64,000 nt of DNA from Henriciella mobilis (GTDB lineage Bacteria > Pseudomonadota > Alphaproteobacteria > Caulobacterales > Hyphomonadaceae), in assembly GCF_003576315.1 (NCBI RefSeq), contig NZ_QWFZ01000039.1:186001-250000 (forward strand). Reading direction: 5' to 3'. Each line of letters starts with the position of its first letter. Position 1 is the first letter of the stretch. The notes beneath the pieces are model-generated. The model was not told where the DNA came from. It saw only the letters and a program-made list of their open reading frames with translations, and did no database searches. The position numbers were made by a program, and so were the translations under genes. Positions 38,638 through 49,190 of the stretch are shown in pieces.

Positions 38638-39650
38638 TTTGTTTTCTTTTCCCCTGATATCTGTTTCTGCAGCCAGGCGACCTCCCGCATCCACTGGCGA
38701 ATGGGACGCGCAGGCACGCCGCCCCATGTCTCGCCCGCAGGAATTTCGCGGAACACGCCGGCCGCAGCCGCAATCTGCGCGCCGGCACCGATGTGGACAT
38801 GATCGGCAATACCGGCCCGACCGCCCAGCATTGCTCCATCCTCAATCGTGACCGACCCCGATATACCGGCAAAGGAAGCGAGCGCCACATTCCGTCCGAT
38901 CACGACATTATGCGCGATCTGGCAAAGATTATCGATCTTTGTCCGTTCGCCGATAATCGTGTCGTCAAAAGCGCCCCTGTCGATACAGGTATTGGCGCCG
39001 ATCGTCACATAGTCCTGGATGATGACGCGCCCATATTGGGGCGCATCTTCTGCGCCATATGGCCCGCCCATGACGCCAAAACCGCTTTCACCGATCCTGG
39101 CGCCCGAATAGATTTTCACGCCGTTACCGATCAGTGCGCACTGTATCGAGGCGTTCGCACCAATCTCGCAATCGCGGCCGATCTGCACGCCGGGGCCGAT
39201 CACCGCGTTGGGTCCGATGACAGTCCGGTCCCCGATCGCCGCGCCTGCGCCGATAAAGGCCGACGGAGCGACCTGTGCGGTCTGATGAACATTGCTGGGT
39301 TTCGAGCCACTCTCTGCAACGTGCCAGCCGCGCGGACGAAGCACGGCGCGGGCTGCAAGTGTGTGACTGTATCGCGGAAAAGGCGTACACAGCGCACTGA
39401 CCGAATCCGGCAGGGCGTCTGTATGCTCAGGTGTCACAAAGCACGCGGCGGCCTGCGGATTCACGTCGGCCGGCCCTGGCGGACGCTTGCCATCAAAGTA
39501 GCAGAGGTCGCCCGGTCCCGCGGATGCCGATGGCGCCACACCCGTGACGAGAACGGCCCCGTCGCCGTGCAGCTCGGCTTCCGCTAGACGCGCAAGCTCT
39601 GCTACCGGAACGGGGCCGAGCGATTCGTAGAACCGGTCGTCGATTGGCAT
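38634..39650 (-). CDS. lpxD: UDP-3-O-acyl-glucosamine N-acyltransferase LpxD
   Basis: 338 residues. An N-terminal uridine-binding domain (1-110; ends near [13 protein letters not shown]) is followed by a left-handed beta-helix of hexapeptide repeats (about 115-310). The catalytic-His segment is [15 protein letters not shown], and a C-terminal helix follows. It adds the second, N-linked acyl chain in lipid A synthesis. It starts 4 bases after the OmpH/Skp-like gene and overlaps lpxA. Confidence 0.95.
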   Translation of the reverse strand: MPIDDRFYESLGPVPVAELARLAEAELHGDGAVLVTGVAPSASAGPGDLCYFDGKRPPGPADVNPQAAACFVTPEHTDALPDSVSALCTPFPRYSHTLAARAVLRPRGWHVAESGSKPSNVHQTAQVAPSAFIGAGAAIGDRTVIGPNAVIGPGVQIGRDCEIGANASIQCALIGNGVKIYSGARIGESGFGVMGGPYGAEDAPQYGRVIIQDYVTIGANTCIDRGAFDDTIIGERTKIDNLCQIAHNVVIGRNVALASFAGISGSVTIEDGAMLGGRAGIADHVHIGAGAQIAAAAGVFREIPAGETWGGVPARPIRQWMREVAWLQKQISGEKKTK

Positions 39651-39654
39651 GTCG

Positions 39655-40248
39655 CTACTGCTGCGGTGCCTGCGCCTGGATCTTCTGGCGAACCACTGTC
39701 ACCGTCGGCATTTTCGCATCCATCTTGCTGATGACGAGGTTGGTGGCGTCGACAGATTCGGAGACATAAATGGCGTCGGAGCGGTCTATCATCACATCCG
39801 CATTTTTTTCATTGACGACTTCCTGAAGCACGCCCTGCATGGCCGTAAAGAAGTCACTCCACGCCTTGCGCTCGGTCGCCTGCAGCTCGGCTGCCGCGAT
39901 CTGGCGCTGGCGGTTGAATGCCTGTGCCTTGCGCGCATAGTCGCGCACTTCCTGGCTCAGCGCCTCGTCCGCGGCGATGGCTTCCATCGACATGTTGGCG
40001 GTCTTGGCTTCGAGCGTTTCGCCCTCGGATGCCAGAGCATCGCCAGTTGGCTTAAGCTCCGCGGTCATGTTCTGCTCGATCTGGTTGACCTTGGCGATGA
40101 TGTCCTTGCCCCCAGCGCTTTCGCGCATGATGCGGGATTGATCGATCACGACAACATTCGCGCCTTGTGCCTGGGCAACAGGAGCGACAATCGCCGCGCT
40201 CGTGAAAAGCATCGCAAAGGATGCCAGAGCGGCTTTAAGGAATTGCAT
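39655..40248 (-). CDS. OmpH/Skp-family periplasmic chaperone
   Basis: 197 residues with a clear signal peptide (about 1-27, ending APVAQAQG). A long helical, charged coiled-coil region (about 55-140), the tentacles of Skp, follows, with a beta-strand at the end of the tentacles ([17 protein letters not shown]). Skp holds unfolded outer-membrane proteins on the way to BamA, whose gene lies 20 bases upstream. The C-terminus ends in a Gln/Pro-rich stretch. Confidence 0.9.
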   Translation of the reverse strand: MQFLKAALASFAMLFTSAAIVAPVAQAQGANVVVIDQSRIMRESAGGKDIIAKVNQIEQNMTAELKPTGDALASEGETLEAKTANMSMEAIAADEALSQEVRDYARKAQAFNRQRQIAAAELQATERKAWSDFFTAMQGVLQEVVNEKNADVMIDRSDAIYVSESVDATNLVISKMDAKMPTVTVVRQKIQAQAPQQ

Positions 40249-40268
40249 TCTTTCCTCCTCAGAAGGTC

Positions 40269-42842
40269 TCAGAAGCGCGTGGAGGTACTGAACCGGAACG
40301 TCTCTGTCCGGTCGTACTCTTCCTTGCGCAGGATTTGTGAGAAATCGAACCGGATCGGTCCGAAAGGTGAGTCCCAGCCCACAGACAGCCCCGCCGATGC
40401 GCGAAGGCCCATGGCGTCCTTTGTCAGTTCCACGGTGGTCGTATTGTTACCGGAGCTCGTCCCTACGATCCGCGCCGGATCGATATCGAAGTCGTCCAGC
40501 AAACCGACCGAGCCAGCTTCAACAAACAGGGCGGTATCGATGCCGTACTCGTCCGGCAGGAAGTTCGGCACGGTCAATTCGAGCGTACCTTGATAGTAAG
40601 CCTTGCCACCGAGCGCATTCAGACGGCGAACATTGACCGTTTCGCCTGTTTCGTTGTCGACTTCCCTGCGGATCACGCGCGGACCGAGACCGGCCACATC
40701 GAAACCCCGAAAGCTTGAACCGCCACGGAAGAAGCGGTTGTTGATGCGGATGCCTTCGTCGTCACCAATCGGCTCGATAATGCCGCCTGACAACCGGACA
40801 CTGGCACGGACACCCTTGAAGATCCCCTTGTAGGTCGCACCGGAGATTTCTGTCCGCAGATAGTTCACATCCCCGCCGACACCCGCGAAGTCCTGGCTGA
40901 GCGAAAAGTCAAAACCGCCGGTCGGCTCGATGGGGTCGTTGCGGCGATCCCAATTGAACGAATAGCCGAGGATCGACGAAATTTCGGCGCGCTCACTACG
41001 GCAGCTGCGATTTCGATTGATGAAATCAGGCGAGCAGACATCGACAATCTGCGTTCCATCCGGCAACGGATCGGCGTCCGGCGACACCAGCACTTCGCGC
41101 TCGAAGTCATCGGAAGGATCGTCCGGCGTTCCATTATCAAATACGACCGTTTCAGTCGCCGCCGTACCATCGGTATTGATGACAATGGGCCGATCATTGA
41201 AGTCGAGTTCATCCGACTGCAACCGATAGCGCAGGCCGAGATTTGTGTTCTCGCTCAATGGGAAACCGAAGTTCACGCCAGCACCGACCGTGTCGGTCTT
41301 GAAGCCGCCATCGAGAAACTCAGAGAAGTCCGACCGCGTCGAAAAGATATCGATACCCGCTGCAAGGTTGCGGTCGAGGAAACGCGGCTCGCGGAAGCGC
41401 AGGTCGACATATTGCTGACGCTGCGAAGCGGAAACGCGCGCGACAACGGTCTGGCCGCGGCCGCGAAGGTTGCGCTGCGAAACGCTGACGTCAAAAAGGA
41501 ACGCATCGACCGAAGAATAACCGGCCGCGAAGGACAGCTCGCCTGTCGGCTGCTCTTCCACGGCGACTTCGACAACCGTCCGGTCAGGACGTGAGCCGGG
41601 TCCCTCGGTGATCTCCACATTCTTGAAGTAACCAAGGGCGCGGACACGGTTTCTGGACCGGTCCAGCAGGACCCGGTTGAATGCGTCGCCTTCCGAAACT
41701 CTCAGCTCCCGCCGGATGACACGGTCGAGGGTCGCTGTGTTCCCGACGATATCGATCCGCTCGACATAGACGCGCGGGCCTTCATCGATTGCGAAGGTGA
41801 CATTGACGCGATTGGTTTCCGGATCGGGCTCGAGCTGTGGCGTGATGTCGACAAACGCATAGCCTGCGATGCCGGCCGCGTAGGTCAGCGTGTCGATCGC
41901 GTTTTCGATCTGGTTGCCGCGAAACAGACTGCCTTCCTGAATGGACAGCGCATTACGCAAAGCGGTGGAGTTCAGCTTGTCCAGCTCTGTCTCGACCTGG
42001 ATGTCGCCGTAATAATACTGGTCGCCCTCTTCCACCGTGTAGGTGATGTAGAAGTCTTCCTGGTCCGGTGTGAGGTCAGCGACGGCAGAGACGACACGGA
42101 AGTCGTAATAGCCATTGTTCTGATAGAACTGGCGCAGCAGCTCGCGGTCGTATTCAAGACGGCCCGGGTCATAGTTGTCATTCGAACTGAAGAACCGCCA
42201 CCAGCGCGACTGGCGCGTGACAATCTCACTCCGGAGGCGCCCGTCGGAATAGGCGTCGTTGCCGATGAAATTGATGGAACGCACGCCCGTCACGGGGCCT
42301 TCATTGATGACAAAGACCAGGTCGACACGGTTCTGTTCGAGCGGTTTGTACTGCGGTTCCACGCTCGCAGCGAAGCGGCCGGACTGGCGATACAGCTCAA
42401 GGATACGCTGGACGTCCGCCTGCACACGGGCAGCAGTAAAGATACCCCGCGGCGCGACCTCTATCTCTTCGCGCATCTTGTCGTCGTCGATGGCATTGTT
42501 GCCCTCGAAAATGACGCGGTTGATGATCGGGTTCTCGACCACGCGGACGATCAGGTCAGAGCCGGATTTTTCGAACGAAGCGTCTGCGAACAGACCTGTT
42601 GCAAAGAGGGTCTTGAGCGACAGGTCAATCCGGTCCGGATCAAACGGGTCACCCGGCTCGACCAGCAGATAGGACTGAATCGTGCGATCCTCGATCCGCT
42701 GATTTCCCTCAACCACGATCGTCCGGATCGTTTCACCGTAATTCGCTGGCTGTGCTTGAGCCTGTGTCGTTAACCCTGGCGCCGTCGCCAGGGCAACACT
42801 TGCAGCAACGCTCATAAGGGACGCAGCGAAAGCAGATCGCAT
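40269..42842 (-). CDS. bamA: BamA outer-membrane protein assembly factor
   Basis: 857 residues. Signal peptide about 1-31, then five POTRA domains (about 32-440; e.g. GPVTGVRSINFIGNDAYSDG, shown in part). The C-terminal Omp85 beta-barrel (about 450-857) includes GGSSFRGFDVAGLGPR as the conserved L6-loop type region, and the protein ends in Phe (STRF), the barrel-sorting signal. It inserts outer-membrane proteins. Cotranscribed with rseP upstream and skp/lpx genes downstream. Confidence 0.97.
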   Translation of the reverse strand: MRSAFAASLMSVAASVALATAPGLTTQAQAQPANYGETIRTIVVEGNQRIEDRTIQSYLLVEPGDPFDPDRIDLSLKTLFATGLFADASFEKSGSDLIVRVVENPIINRVIFEGNNAIDDDKMREEIEVAPRGIFTAARVQADVQRILELYRQSGRFAASVEPQYKPLEQNRVDLVFVINEGPVTGVRSINFIGNDAYSDGRLRSEIVTRQSRWWRFFSSNDNYDPGRLEYDRELLRQFYQNNGYYDFRVVSAVADLTPDQEDFYITYTVEEGDQYYYGDIQVETELDKLNSTALRNALSIQEGSLFRGNQIENAIDTLTYAAGIAGYAFVDITPQLEPDPETNRVNVTFAIDEGPRVYVERIDIVGNTATLDRVIRRELRVSEGDAFNRVLLDRSRNRVRALGYFKNVEITEGPGSRPDRTVVEVAVEEQPTGELSFAAGYSSVDAFLFDVSVSQRNLRGRGQTVVARVSASQRQQYVDLRFREPRFLDRNLAAGIDIFSTRSDFSEFLDGGFKTDTVGAGVNFGFPLSENTNLGLRYRLQSDELDFNDRPIVINTDGTAATETVVFDNGTPDDPSDDFEREVLVSPDADPLPDGTQIVDVCSPDFINRNRSCRSERAEISSILGYSFNWDRRNDPIEPTGGFDFSLSQDFAGVGGDVNYLRTEISGATYKGIFKGVRASVRLSGGIIEPIGDDEGIRINNRFFRGGSSFRGFDVAGLGPRVIRREVDNETGETVNVRRLNALGGKAYYQGTLELTVPNFLPDEYGIDTALFVEAGSVGLLDDFDIDPARIVGTSSGNNTTTVELTKDAMGLRASAGLSVGWDSPFGPIRFDFSQILRKEEYDRTETFRFSTSTRF

Positions 42843-42876
42843 ATGTTTACTCTCAATTTACCGTGAAGCCGGGCTA

Positions 42877-44049
42877 TCAGCCCCGGGCGGAGTTGAACAG
42901 TCCTGTTTCCAGTACGTCGCCCCATGTGATGAAGACAAACATTCCCAGCAACAAAACCATTCCCGCCATGAGCGCACCTTCTTGAATTCGTGCCGGCATC
43001 GGTTTGCCGACTATGGCTTCATAGCAATTGAAAACGATGTGACCACCGTCGAGTACAGGAAATGGAAGTAAATTAAAGAAACCGATTCCTACAGACACCG
43101 CTGCGCAGATGCCGATCATGTTCCAGAAAAGCGAATCGACCTTCTGCCAGATCGACGCCTCCTCAACCGACATGGTTCGATTGACGATGCGACGGCTGAC
43201 ATCGCCGATGGCGACCGGCCCACTGAGCGAGCTGAGCTCCTCCTTGCCGGTAACCATGCGCTTGATCATGTCGGTCGTCATGACCAGCGTCGACCAGGTT
43301 TGGCCCGTCCCCTTCGCCAGCGCTTCGACAGGATTGTAGCGAATGTGGCGGGCGGTGTCGGGGATGGTCGCCATGACGACGCCAATCGTGCCGAGCTTCT
43401 GCATCTGACCCACCGCATTCTCGCGCAGTTGGGCCTCGGGCACCAGCGTTAGGTCAACCATGGTCCCGTCCCGCTCAACCACCGTATCAACCGCACTGTT
43501 GCTTGAAGTCGAGACGATGAGCTGGACCTGGCCGGCGCTCTTGATTTCCTTGCCATTCATGGAAACGAGGATGTCCCCAGGCTCCAGCCCGGCCTCGTAG
43601 GCTGCGCCGCCTTCGACCACCCCTTCGACGGCCAGGCGGCTTTCATAGCTGCCTTTTACAAGGAAAATCGTCGAAAAGAGTAGCGCTGCAAGAATGAAGT
43701 TCGCAGCGGGCCCTGCCGCCGCGATGATGGTGCGGCCGCCTACGCCGATCTCATTGTAAGGCTTGCCTTGCGGCCCAGATTCGACCTTGCCGATATCACT
43801 CGGAAGCTGGTGCTCGCCCACGAATTTCACGAACCCGCCAAGCGGAATCCAGTTTACGCGCCAGCGGGTCCCCTTCTTGTCGGTCCGCTCGAAGATCGGC
43901 TTGCCGAACCCTACAGAAAACGACTCGACCGCCGCGCCGAAAAAGCGCCCGGCAAAGTAATGCCCGAGCTCGTGGATCACGACCACGATACCCAATAGGA
44001 AAACAAGGCTGAGGATGAAAATCGGCGCCTGACTTACAAATTCAATCAT
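42877..44049 (-). CDS. rseP: RseP site-2 intramembrane metalloprotease
   Basis: 390 residues. The zinc motif HELGH is in VVIHELGHYFAGRFFG near residue 27; one PDZ domain (about 125-205; AAYEAGLEPGDILVSMNGKEI in substance) is present. The second metal ligand motif LLPFPVLDGGH lies near residue 335, with membrane helices at both ends. It cuts membrane-bound anti-sigma factors and remnant signal peptides. Its start overlaps the dxr stop (ATGA). It lies just upstream of bamA, as is usual. Confidence 0.96.
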   Translation of the reverse strand: MIEFVSQAPIFILSLVFLLGIVVVIHELGHYFAGRFFGAAVESFSVGFGKPIFERTDKKGTRWRVNWIPLGGFVKFVGEHQLPSDIGKVESGPQGKPYNEIGVGGRTIIAAAGPAANFILAALLFSTIFLVKGSYESRLAVEGVVEGGAAYEAGLEPGDILVSMNGKEIKSAGQVQLIVSTSSNSAVDTVVERDGTMVDLTLVPEAQLRENAVGQMQKLGTIGVVMATIPDTARHIRYNPVEALAKGTGQTWSTLVMTTDMIKRMVTGKEELSSLSGPVAIGDVSRRIVNRTMSVEEASIWQKVDSLFWNMIGICAAVSVGIGFFNLLPFPVLDGGHIVFNCYEAIVGKPMPARIQEGALMAGMVLLLGMFVFITWGDVLETGLFNSARG

Positions 44050-45254
44050 TCTACTTCACTCCCGGTCCGTAGAGACGCCTCTGCAATAAGCCTGCCGGAA
44101 CGCTGACGAACTTCGGCATCCAGGGCAATGATGTCGTCAAGCGAGGCTGCGTCACCGGCGGACACGCCAGATAGCGAACGATCGCCAAGGGCCGCTTCCA
44201 CGACATCGCTGATATCGGTAAACCGGCACCGGCCATTCAGGAATGCCTCAACTGCACACTCATTGGCGGCATTCATGACCGTTGGCGCTCCGCCCCCCTC
44301 ATCGAGAGCCTGACGTGCCAGACGAATGGCCGGAAACCGGGCGTCGTCGACGGCGAGGAAATCCAGTTGTGCAAGATCGACAAGATTCAGGCGCTCGACA
44401 TCAGTCGGCAACCGGCGCTCCGGCCAGGAAAGGGCGTGTGCAATCGGGGTCTTCATGTCGGGCGAACCGAGCTGCGCAAGGACAGAACCATCCCGATAGG
44501 CCACTAGCGAATGGATGATGGACTGGGGATGAACAAGCACGTCAATCCGCTGCTGCGGCATCTCGAACAGGTAGGCCGCCTCGATGAGCTCAAGCGCCTT
44601 GTTCATGAAGGTTGCGCTATCGACGGAAATCTTCCGTCCCATCGACCAACGCGGGTGCGCACAAGCCTGCTCCGGGGTGACATTGCGAAGGTTCGCGAGG
44701 GGTGTTTTCAGGAATGGACCGCCGGACGCCGTCAGCACCAGTTTTTCAACATCTTCCTGGCGCTCCAGCACCTGGAACATCGCATTGTGCTCGGAATCGG
44801 TCGGGATAATGTGAGCGCCCGTCTTCTGCGCGACCCGTTTGAGCAAGGGGCCCGCGCAAACCATGCTTTCCTTGTTGGCCAGCGCGACACTGTTTCCAGC
44901 CTTGAGCGCGCTGTAGGTGGAGCGCAATCCGGCAATGCCGACAATCGCCGCGAGCAGCCTGTCCACCGGCCTCGCTGCAGCTTCGGCAATTGCATCTGCT
45001 CCCGCTGCGACTTCGATGCCTGTACCTGCCAGCTGAGACTTCAATTCCTTGTAGGCGCGATCGTCCGCAACAACAGCCAACCTGGCATTGTAGGTGATCG
45101 ACTGCCTGGCCAGCGTGTCGACGTCCGAATTCGCGGTCAGCGTATCGATCGAAAAGACGGGGTCCTCGCTCACACTGCCCGCATGCGCCATGACTGAAAG
45201 CGCCGAGCGGCCAACCGAGCCAGTCGACCCCATGATTGATACGCGCATCGTCAT
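44046..45254 (-). CDS. dxr: 1-deoxy-D-xylulose 5-phosphate reductoisomerase
   Basis: 402 residues. First committed MEP-pathway enzyme, using NADPH. N-terminal nucleotide motif SIMGSTGSVGRSAL; LANKESMVCAG and the metal-binding IPTDSEHNAMFQ; the substrate loop KISVDSATFMNKALE, and HPQSIIHSLV. The ATG at 45254 overlaps the cdsA stop by one base. Together with ispDF and uppS it feeds undecaprenyl phosphate synthesis. Confidence 0.97.
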   Translation of the reverse strand: MTMRVSIMGSTGSVGRSALSVMAHAGSVSEDPVFSIDTLTANSDVDTLARQSITYNARLAVVADDRAYKELKSQLAGTGIEVAAGADAIAEAAARPVDRLLAAIVGIAGLRSTYSALKAGNSVALANKESMVCAGPLLKRVAQKTGAHIIPTDSEHNAMFQVLERQEDVEKLVLTASGGPFLKTPLANLRNVTPEQACAHPRWSMGRKISVDSATFMNKALELIEAAYLFEMPQQRIDVLVHPQSIIHSLVAYRDGSVLAQLGSPDMKTPIAHALSWPERRLPTDVERLNLVDLAQLDFLAVDDARFPAIRLARQALDEGGGAPTVMNAANECAVEAFLNGRCRFTDISDVVEAALGDRSLSGVSAGDAASLDDIIALDAEVRQRSGRLIAEASLRTGSEVE

Positions 45255-46081
45255 CAGCCGGCCTCCAGTCCGAGCAGCTCCGGCACGGTGCCAAAGATCG
45301 ACAATATGACAACCGAGCAGACGCAGGCCATACCAAGACCGTCGACACGGTCCATGACGCCGCCATGCCCCGGGACGAGTCCGCTGGTATCCTTGACGCC
45401 AAACCGGCGCTTGAGGGAGGATTCAAACAGGTCGCCCCATTGCGCGACGATTGAAATCAGCAGCCCGGCAATGAGCCAGGGCAGCCTGGGCGCGTCCATC
45501 AAGCCCGCAGCGATCAGGCCGCACAAGCCGCTGCACAGCAGCGCTCCGAAGGCGCCGCTCCAAGTCTTTGATGGCGAGTCCTTGGGCGAAAGCGGGGGGC
45601 CGCCGAATCCTTGCCCGGCGAAGTAAGCACCCGAATCCGAAGCCCACACGGTGCCCATGAGGATGAGCGCCGCTGCCTGGCCATTCCAGTCGCCTTCACG
45701 CAAAAGCAGGAGCCCCAGCGGCAACGCTGAGCCATAGACAATTCCCAAGGCGCCAATCAGTCGATCCCCCATACGAGCCGGATGGATCAGGACGAGGAGG
45801 AATGCGCAAGCGGCCAGCAGGCCAAGGGCGACCTGCCAATCTGTCACGACGATCGACAAGGATGGCAGGGCACAGAAAAAGGCCATCAGCGGCATGACCG
45901 GAGATGCGGTCATCCTTGCCCACTCATAGCCCATAACAGCGCCGAAGAGGCCGCAGGAGATGGCGAGTGCCGCACCGCCCGCAGACACGACGATGAGCGC
46001 GAACGGGATCAGAACAGCCGCAGACAGGACCCGAAGGACCAGCTCGCGGTTTCGGTCGCTTTTTGATTTTGCACTGGCCAT
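45254..46081 (-). CDS. cdsA: Phosphatidate cytidylyltransferase
   Basis: 275-residue polytopic membrane enzyme that makes CDP-diacylglycerol, precursor of all membrane phospholipids. About eight hydrophobic segments. The C-terminal signature holds SDSGAYFAGQGFGG, LSPKDSPSKTWSGAFGAL and the final GDLFESSLKRRFGVKD with PGHGGVMDRVDG. It follows uppS by one base and overlaps dxr. Confidence 0.95.
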   Translation of the reverse strand: MASAKSKSDRNRELVLRVLSAAVLIPFALIVVSAGGAALAISCGLFGAVMGYEWARMTASPVMPLMAFFCALPSLSIVVTDWQVALGLLAACAFLLVLIHPARMGDRLIGALGIVYGSALPLGLLLLREGDWNGQAAALILMGTVWASDSGAYFAGQGFGGPPLSPKDSPSKTWSGAFGALLCSGLCGLIAAGLMDAPRLPWLIAGLLISIVAQWGDLFESSLKRRFGVKDTSGLVPGHGGVMDRVDGLGMACVCSVVILSIFGTVPELLGLEAG

Positions 46082-46082
46082 G

Positions 46083-46850
46083 TCAGCCAGCCCCGGACTT
46101 CAGCCCGCCAAACCGTCGCTCTCTCGACGCAAAGACTGACAGGGCCTGTTCCAGGCCAGCCTCGCCAAACTCCGGCCAGAGGACATCCATGAAGACCAGC
46201 TCAGCATAGGCGCTCTGCCAGATCAGGAAGTTACTCAGGCGCGACTCTTCACCGGTGCGGATGATCAGGTCCGGATCAGGAAATGCCGCAGTATCAAGCC
46301 GTGCGGCAATCGCAGCTTCATCTATGTCTTCGGGGTCGAGACGGCCGGCTTTTACGTCCTGTGCGATAGCCCGTGTCGCGCGGGTAATCTCCTCGCGGCC
46401 ACCATAGTTGAAGGCGATACCGAGATTGAATGCGGTGTTGTGCCTTGTTTCTCGCTCTGCCCGCTCAAGAAGCGTGTTGATCTCCTCGGGCAGGCCCTTG
46501 CGGGTCCCAAAGACGCTGACCTTCACGCCTTCCTTGATCAGCTGGTCCAGATCCCGGTTTATAAAGGTCTTCAACAGCGCAAAGAGCGCACTGACCTCGG
46601 CAACCGGTCGGCGCCAATTCTCCGTCGAGAAGGAATAGACGGTGAGGTATTGCAGGCCGAGCTTGGGCGCGGCTTTCACGGTCCGGCGCAGCGCCTCGAC
46701 ACCTCTTTCATGTCCAATGGCGCGCGGCAGGCCGTGGCGGGATGCCCAACGCCCGTTTCCATCCATGATGATGCCGACATGTGCAGGCACACCTCTGCCG
46801 CCGTCCGCTTCGGGCCGGGGCTGTTCAGAGGGGGCCGGTCGTGCCGTCAA
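46083..46850 (-). CDS. uppS: Undecaprenyl (isoprenyl) diphosphate synthase
   Basis: 255-residue cis-prenyltransferase making the C55 carrier for peptidoglycan and other envelope polymers. The catalytic Asp motif is [11 protein letters not shown] (Asp near residue 29), followed by [17 protein letters not shown] and [11 protein letters not shown]. The C-terminal [20 protein letters not shown] is the classic second signature. The start is a TTG overlapping the frr stop (TTGA); the N-terminal 20 residues are Pro/Ala-rich. Confidence 0.95.
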   Translation of the reverse strand: MTARPAPSEQPRPEADGGRGVPAHVGIIMDGNGRWASRHGLPRAIGHERGVEALRRTVKAAPKLGLQYLTVYSFSTENWRRPVAEVSALFALLKTFINRDLDQLIKEGVKVSVFGTRKGLPEEINTLLERAERETRHNTAFNLGIAFNYGGREEITRATRAIAQDVKAGRLDPEDIDEAAIAARLDTAAFPDPDLIIRTGEESRLSNFLIWQSAYAELVFMDVLWPEFGEAGLEQALSVFASRERRFGGLKSGAG

Positions 46851-47401
46851 ACCTGCATGATCTCCGCTTCTTTGTTCTTCAGAATTTCGTCGATGCGCGC
46901 AATGTGAGCATCGGTCATCTTCTGGACGTCTTCGGACAGACCACGTGCCTTGTCCTCACTGATTTCGCCATCTTTCTCGGCTTTTTTCAGCTGGTCCATG
47001 CCGTCGCGGCGAACATTGCGGACGGCGACCCGCGCCTGTTCGGCATACTTGCCGGCAACCTTTGTCAGCTCGGTCCGCCGCTCCTCATTGAGGACAGGGA
47101 TCGGAATACGCAGGTTGTTACCATCGACAACAGGATTCAGGCCGAGACCGGATTCGCGCACAGCCTTGTCGGCCGCACCGACGACCGACTTGTCCCAGAT
47201 GTTCACAGCAAGGGTCCTGGCGTCCAGCACGGATACCGAACCAACTTGGTTGAGCGGCATCGTTGAGCCGTATGCCGGGACCATGACGGAATCCAGAAGG
47301 TTGACCGAAGCCCGGCCCGTCCGAAGACCGCCCAGATCGGACTGCAGCGACGTGATCGCACCATCCATCCGGCGTTCGAGATCTTTCTTGTCTATACTCA
47401 T
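46847..47401 (-). CDS. frr: Ribosome recycling factor
   Basis: 184 residues, the expected size. It splits post-termination ribosomes with EF-G. Conserved segments: [49 protein letters not shown] and [11 protein letters not shown]. It lies 17 bases after pyrH and overlaps uppS. Order rpsB-tsf-pyrH-frr-uppS-cdsA is highly conserved in bacteria. Confidence 0.98.
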   Translation of the reverse strand: MSIDKKDLERRMDGAITSLQSDLGGLRTGRASVNLLDSVMVPAYGSTMPLNQVGSVSVLDARTLAVNIWDKSVVGAADKAVRESGLGLNPVVDGNNLRIPIPVLNEERRTELTKVAGKYAEQARVAVRNVRRDGMDQLKKAEKDGEISEDKARGLSEDVQKMTDAHIARIDEILKNKEAEIMQV

Positions 47402-47418
47402 GCGTGCAATCTCACATT

Positions 47419-48156
47419 CTAGGAAATGACCGTCGATGTTCCCTTGCCCAGAAGGACTTCCTGCAAAGCCCCCTTGTTGTGAAGGGAAAATACCACAATC
47501 GGAATATTCGTGTCGCGCATCAAGCTGACAGCGCTGGCATCCATCACGCGCAGGTCGCGGGCAAGGACTTCCTGGTAGCCAAGCTGGTCATAGCGCTCGG
47601 CCGATGCGTCCAGCTTCGGGTCGGCCGAATAGACACCATCTACCTGCGTCCCCTTGAACATGGCGTGGCAGTTCATTTCAGCGGCCCGCAGAGCCGCGCC
47701 CGTATCGGTCGTGAAATAGGGATTGCCGGTCCCCGCCGCGAATATGACCACACGACCCTTTTCCATGTGTCGGATCGCCCTGCGGCGAATATAAGGCTCG
47801 CAGACAGTGTTCATCGGAATGGCCGACTGTACACGGGTTGGCACGCCAATCTGTTCAAGAGCACTCTGCATGGCGAGCGCATTCATGACCGTCGCAAGCA
47901 TGCCCATGGAGTCAGCCTGTGCCCGCTCCATGCCGTTCGCTGCGCCCTGAAGCCCGCGGAAAATATTTCCGCCGCCAATGACGAGGCACAATTCGACGCC
48001 GGTATTCTTGAGAGCCGAAGCAATCTCTTCGGCGAAACTCAGACAGGTTGGCATGTGAATGCCAAACTCGGAGGGCCCCATGAGGGCCTCACCCGACAAT
48101 TTCAGAAGGACACGTTTATAAACGAGTTCGTCAGAACTCTCTGAACCATCAGGCAT
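47419..48156 (-). CDS. pyrH: UMP kinase
   Basis: 245-residue amino-acid-kinase-fold enzyme phosphorylating UMP to UDP. The N-terminus has [11 protein letters not shown]; the phosphate and nucleotide parts include [29 protein letters not shown] and [11 protein letters not shown]. The C-terminal [15 protein letters not shown] closes the fold. It sits between tsf and frr, with a hairpin in the 88-base gap before it. Confidence 0.98.
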   Translation of the reverse strand: MPDGSESSDELVYKRVLLKLSGEALMGPSEFGIHMPTCLSFAEEIASALKNTGVELCLVIGGGNIFRGLQGAANGMERAQADSMGMLATVMNALAMQSALEQIGVPTRVQSAIPMNTVCEPYIRRRAIRHMEKGRVVIFAAGTGNPYFTTDTGAALRAAEMNCHAMFKGTQVDGVYSADPKLDASAERYDQLGYQEVLARDLRVMDASAVSLMRDTNIPIVVFSLHNKGALQEVLLGKGTSTVIS

Positions 48157-48193
48157 ACTTTAACTCCAGAGACCGAGTTGCTCCTAAAGGATT

Positions 48194-48220
48194 CCCGGCT
48201 GCCTGTCATGGGCAACCGGG
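48194..48220 (-). terminator. Hairpin between tsf and pyrH (possible terminator/attenuator)
   Basis: CCCGGTTGCC and GGCAGCCGGG in the minus-strand RNA form a 10-bp stem (48211-48220 with 48194-48203; one G-U pair) with a 7-base loop. It is followed by AATCCTTT, a poor U-tract. It lies about 25 bases after the tsf stop and may lower read-through into pyrH-frr-uppS, matching the usual excess of Ts over UMP kinase. Confidence 0.45.
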
Positions 48221-48244
48221 ATCTTTCAGTGCATTAACTGTGGC

Positions 48245-49159
48245 CTAGGAGCCGGAAGTCATCGAAGCAACTTCTGCGGCGAAGTCGTCTTCTTCCTTCT
48301 CAATGCCTTCGCCGAGCGTGAAGCGGACGAAGCCGACCAGCTTGGCGCCCTGATCTTCGATGAACTGGCCGACCGTCTGGTCGGGGTTCATGACGAAAGG
48401 CTGCTCGACAAGGACAACTTCCTTGTAGAACTTCTTCAGGCGGCCTTCGATCATCTTCTCGATGACATTGTCAGGCTTTCCGCTTTCCTTGGCCTGATCC
48501 GTGAGGACCTGACGCTCGCGTTCGATCAGCGCCGGGTCGAGATCATCCGTCGTCGCAGATGCCGGGCTGGTGGCAGCAACGTGCATCGCTACCTTACGGC
48601 CTGCTTCGGAGACCTTGTCGGCATCGGCGCCTTCAAGCGCAACCAGCACGCCGATCTTGCCCATGTTTGGAGCTTCGGCACTGTGCACATAAGCGGCAAC
48701 CTGGCCATTCGGCGATTCGAGCTTTGCGGTGCGACGCAGCGTCATGTTTTCACCGATCGTCGCAACGAGGCCGGTGATCATGTCCGTGATCGTGCCACTG
48801 CCAGCCGGCGACGCAGCGCCCTGAAGCGCTTCAAGCGTACCGTCGGTTTCGAGCGCCTTGTTGGCGATCTGGCTGAGGGCCGACTGGAACTTTTCGTTGC
48901 GCGCAACGAAGTCGGTTTCGGCGTTCAGCTCGACCAGTGCGCCCGTCTTGCCATCGTCAGACAGGACAGCGGCGACAAGGCCGTCTGCGGCCGTGCGGCC
49001 GGACTTCTTGGCAGCCTTTGACAAGCCCTTGGCGCGCAGCCAGTCGATTGCGGCTTCCATATCGCCGTCATTCTCGACGAGCGCCTTCTTCGCATCCATC
49101 ATTCCCGCGCCAGTACGGTCGCGCAGGTCCTTGACCAGAGCGGCTGTGATATTTGCCAT
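48245..49159 (-). CDS. tsf: Elongation factor Ts
   Basis: 304 residues. It exchanges GDP for GTP on EF-Tu. The N-terminal domain starts [26 protein letters not shown] (shown in part), with the conserved [10 protein letters not shown] and VALEG core and [15 protein letters not shown] near the end. The open frame to 49267 runs back into rpsB; ATG 49159 has AAGGATC upstream. It follows rpsB by 31 bases. Confidence 0.98.
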   Translation of the reverse strand: MANITAALVKDLRDRTGAGMMDAKKALVENDGDMEAAIDWLRAKGLSKAAKKSGRTAADGLVAAVLSDDGKTGALVELNAETDFVARNEKFQSALSQIANKALETDGTLEALQGAASPAGSGTITDMITGLVATIGENMTLRRTAKLESPNGQVAAYVHSAEAPNMGKIGVLVALEGADADKVSEAGRKVAMHVAATSPASATTDDLDPALIERERQVLTDQAKESGKPDNVIEKMIEGRLKKFYKEVVLVEQPFVMNPDQTVGQFIEDQGAKLVGFVRFTLGEGIEKEEDDFAAEVASMTSGS

Positions 49160-49190
49160 CTCAAAGATCCTTTTAGAGTGAGGTTTGGTT

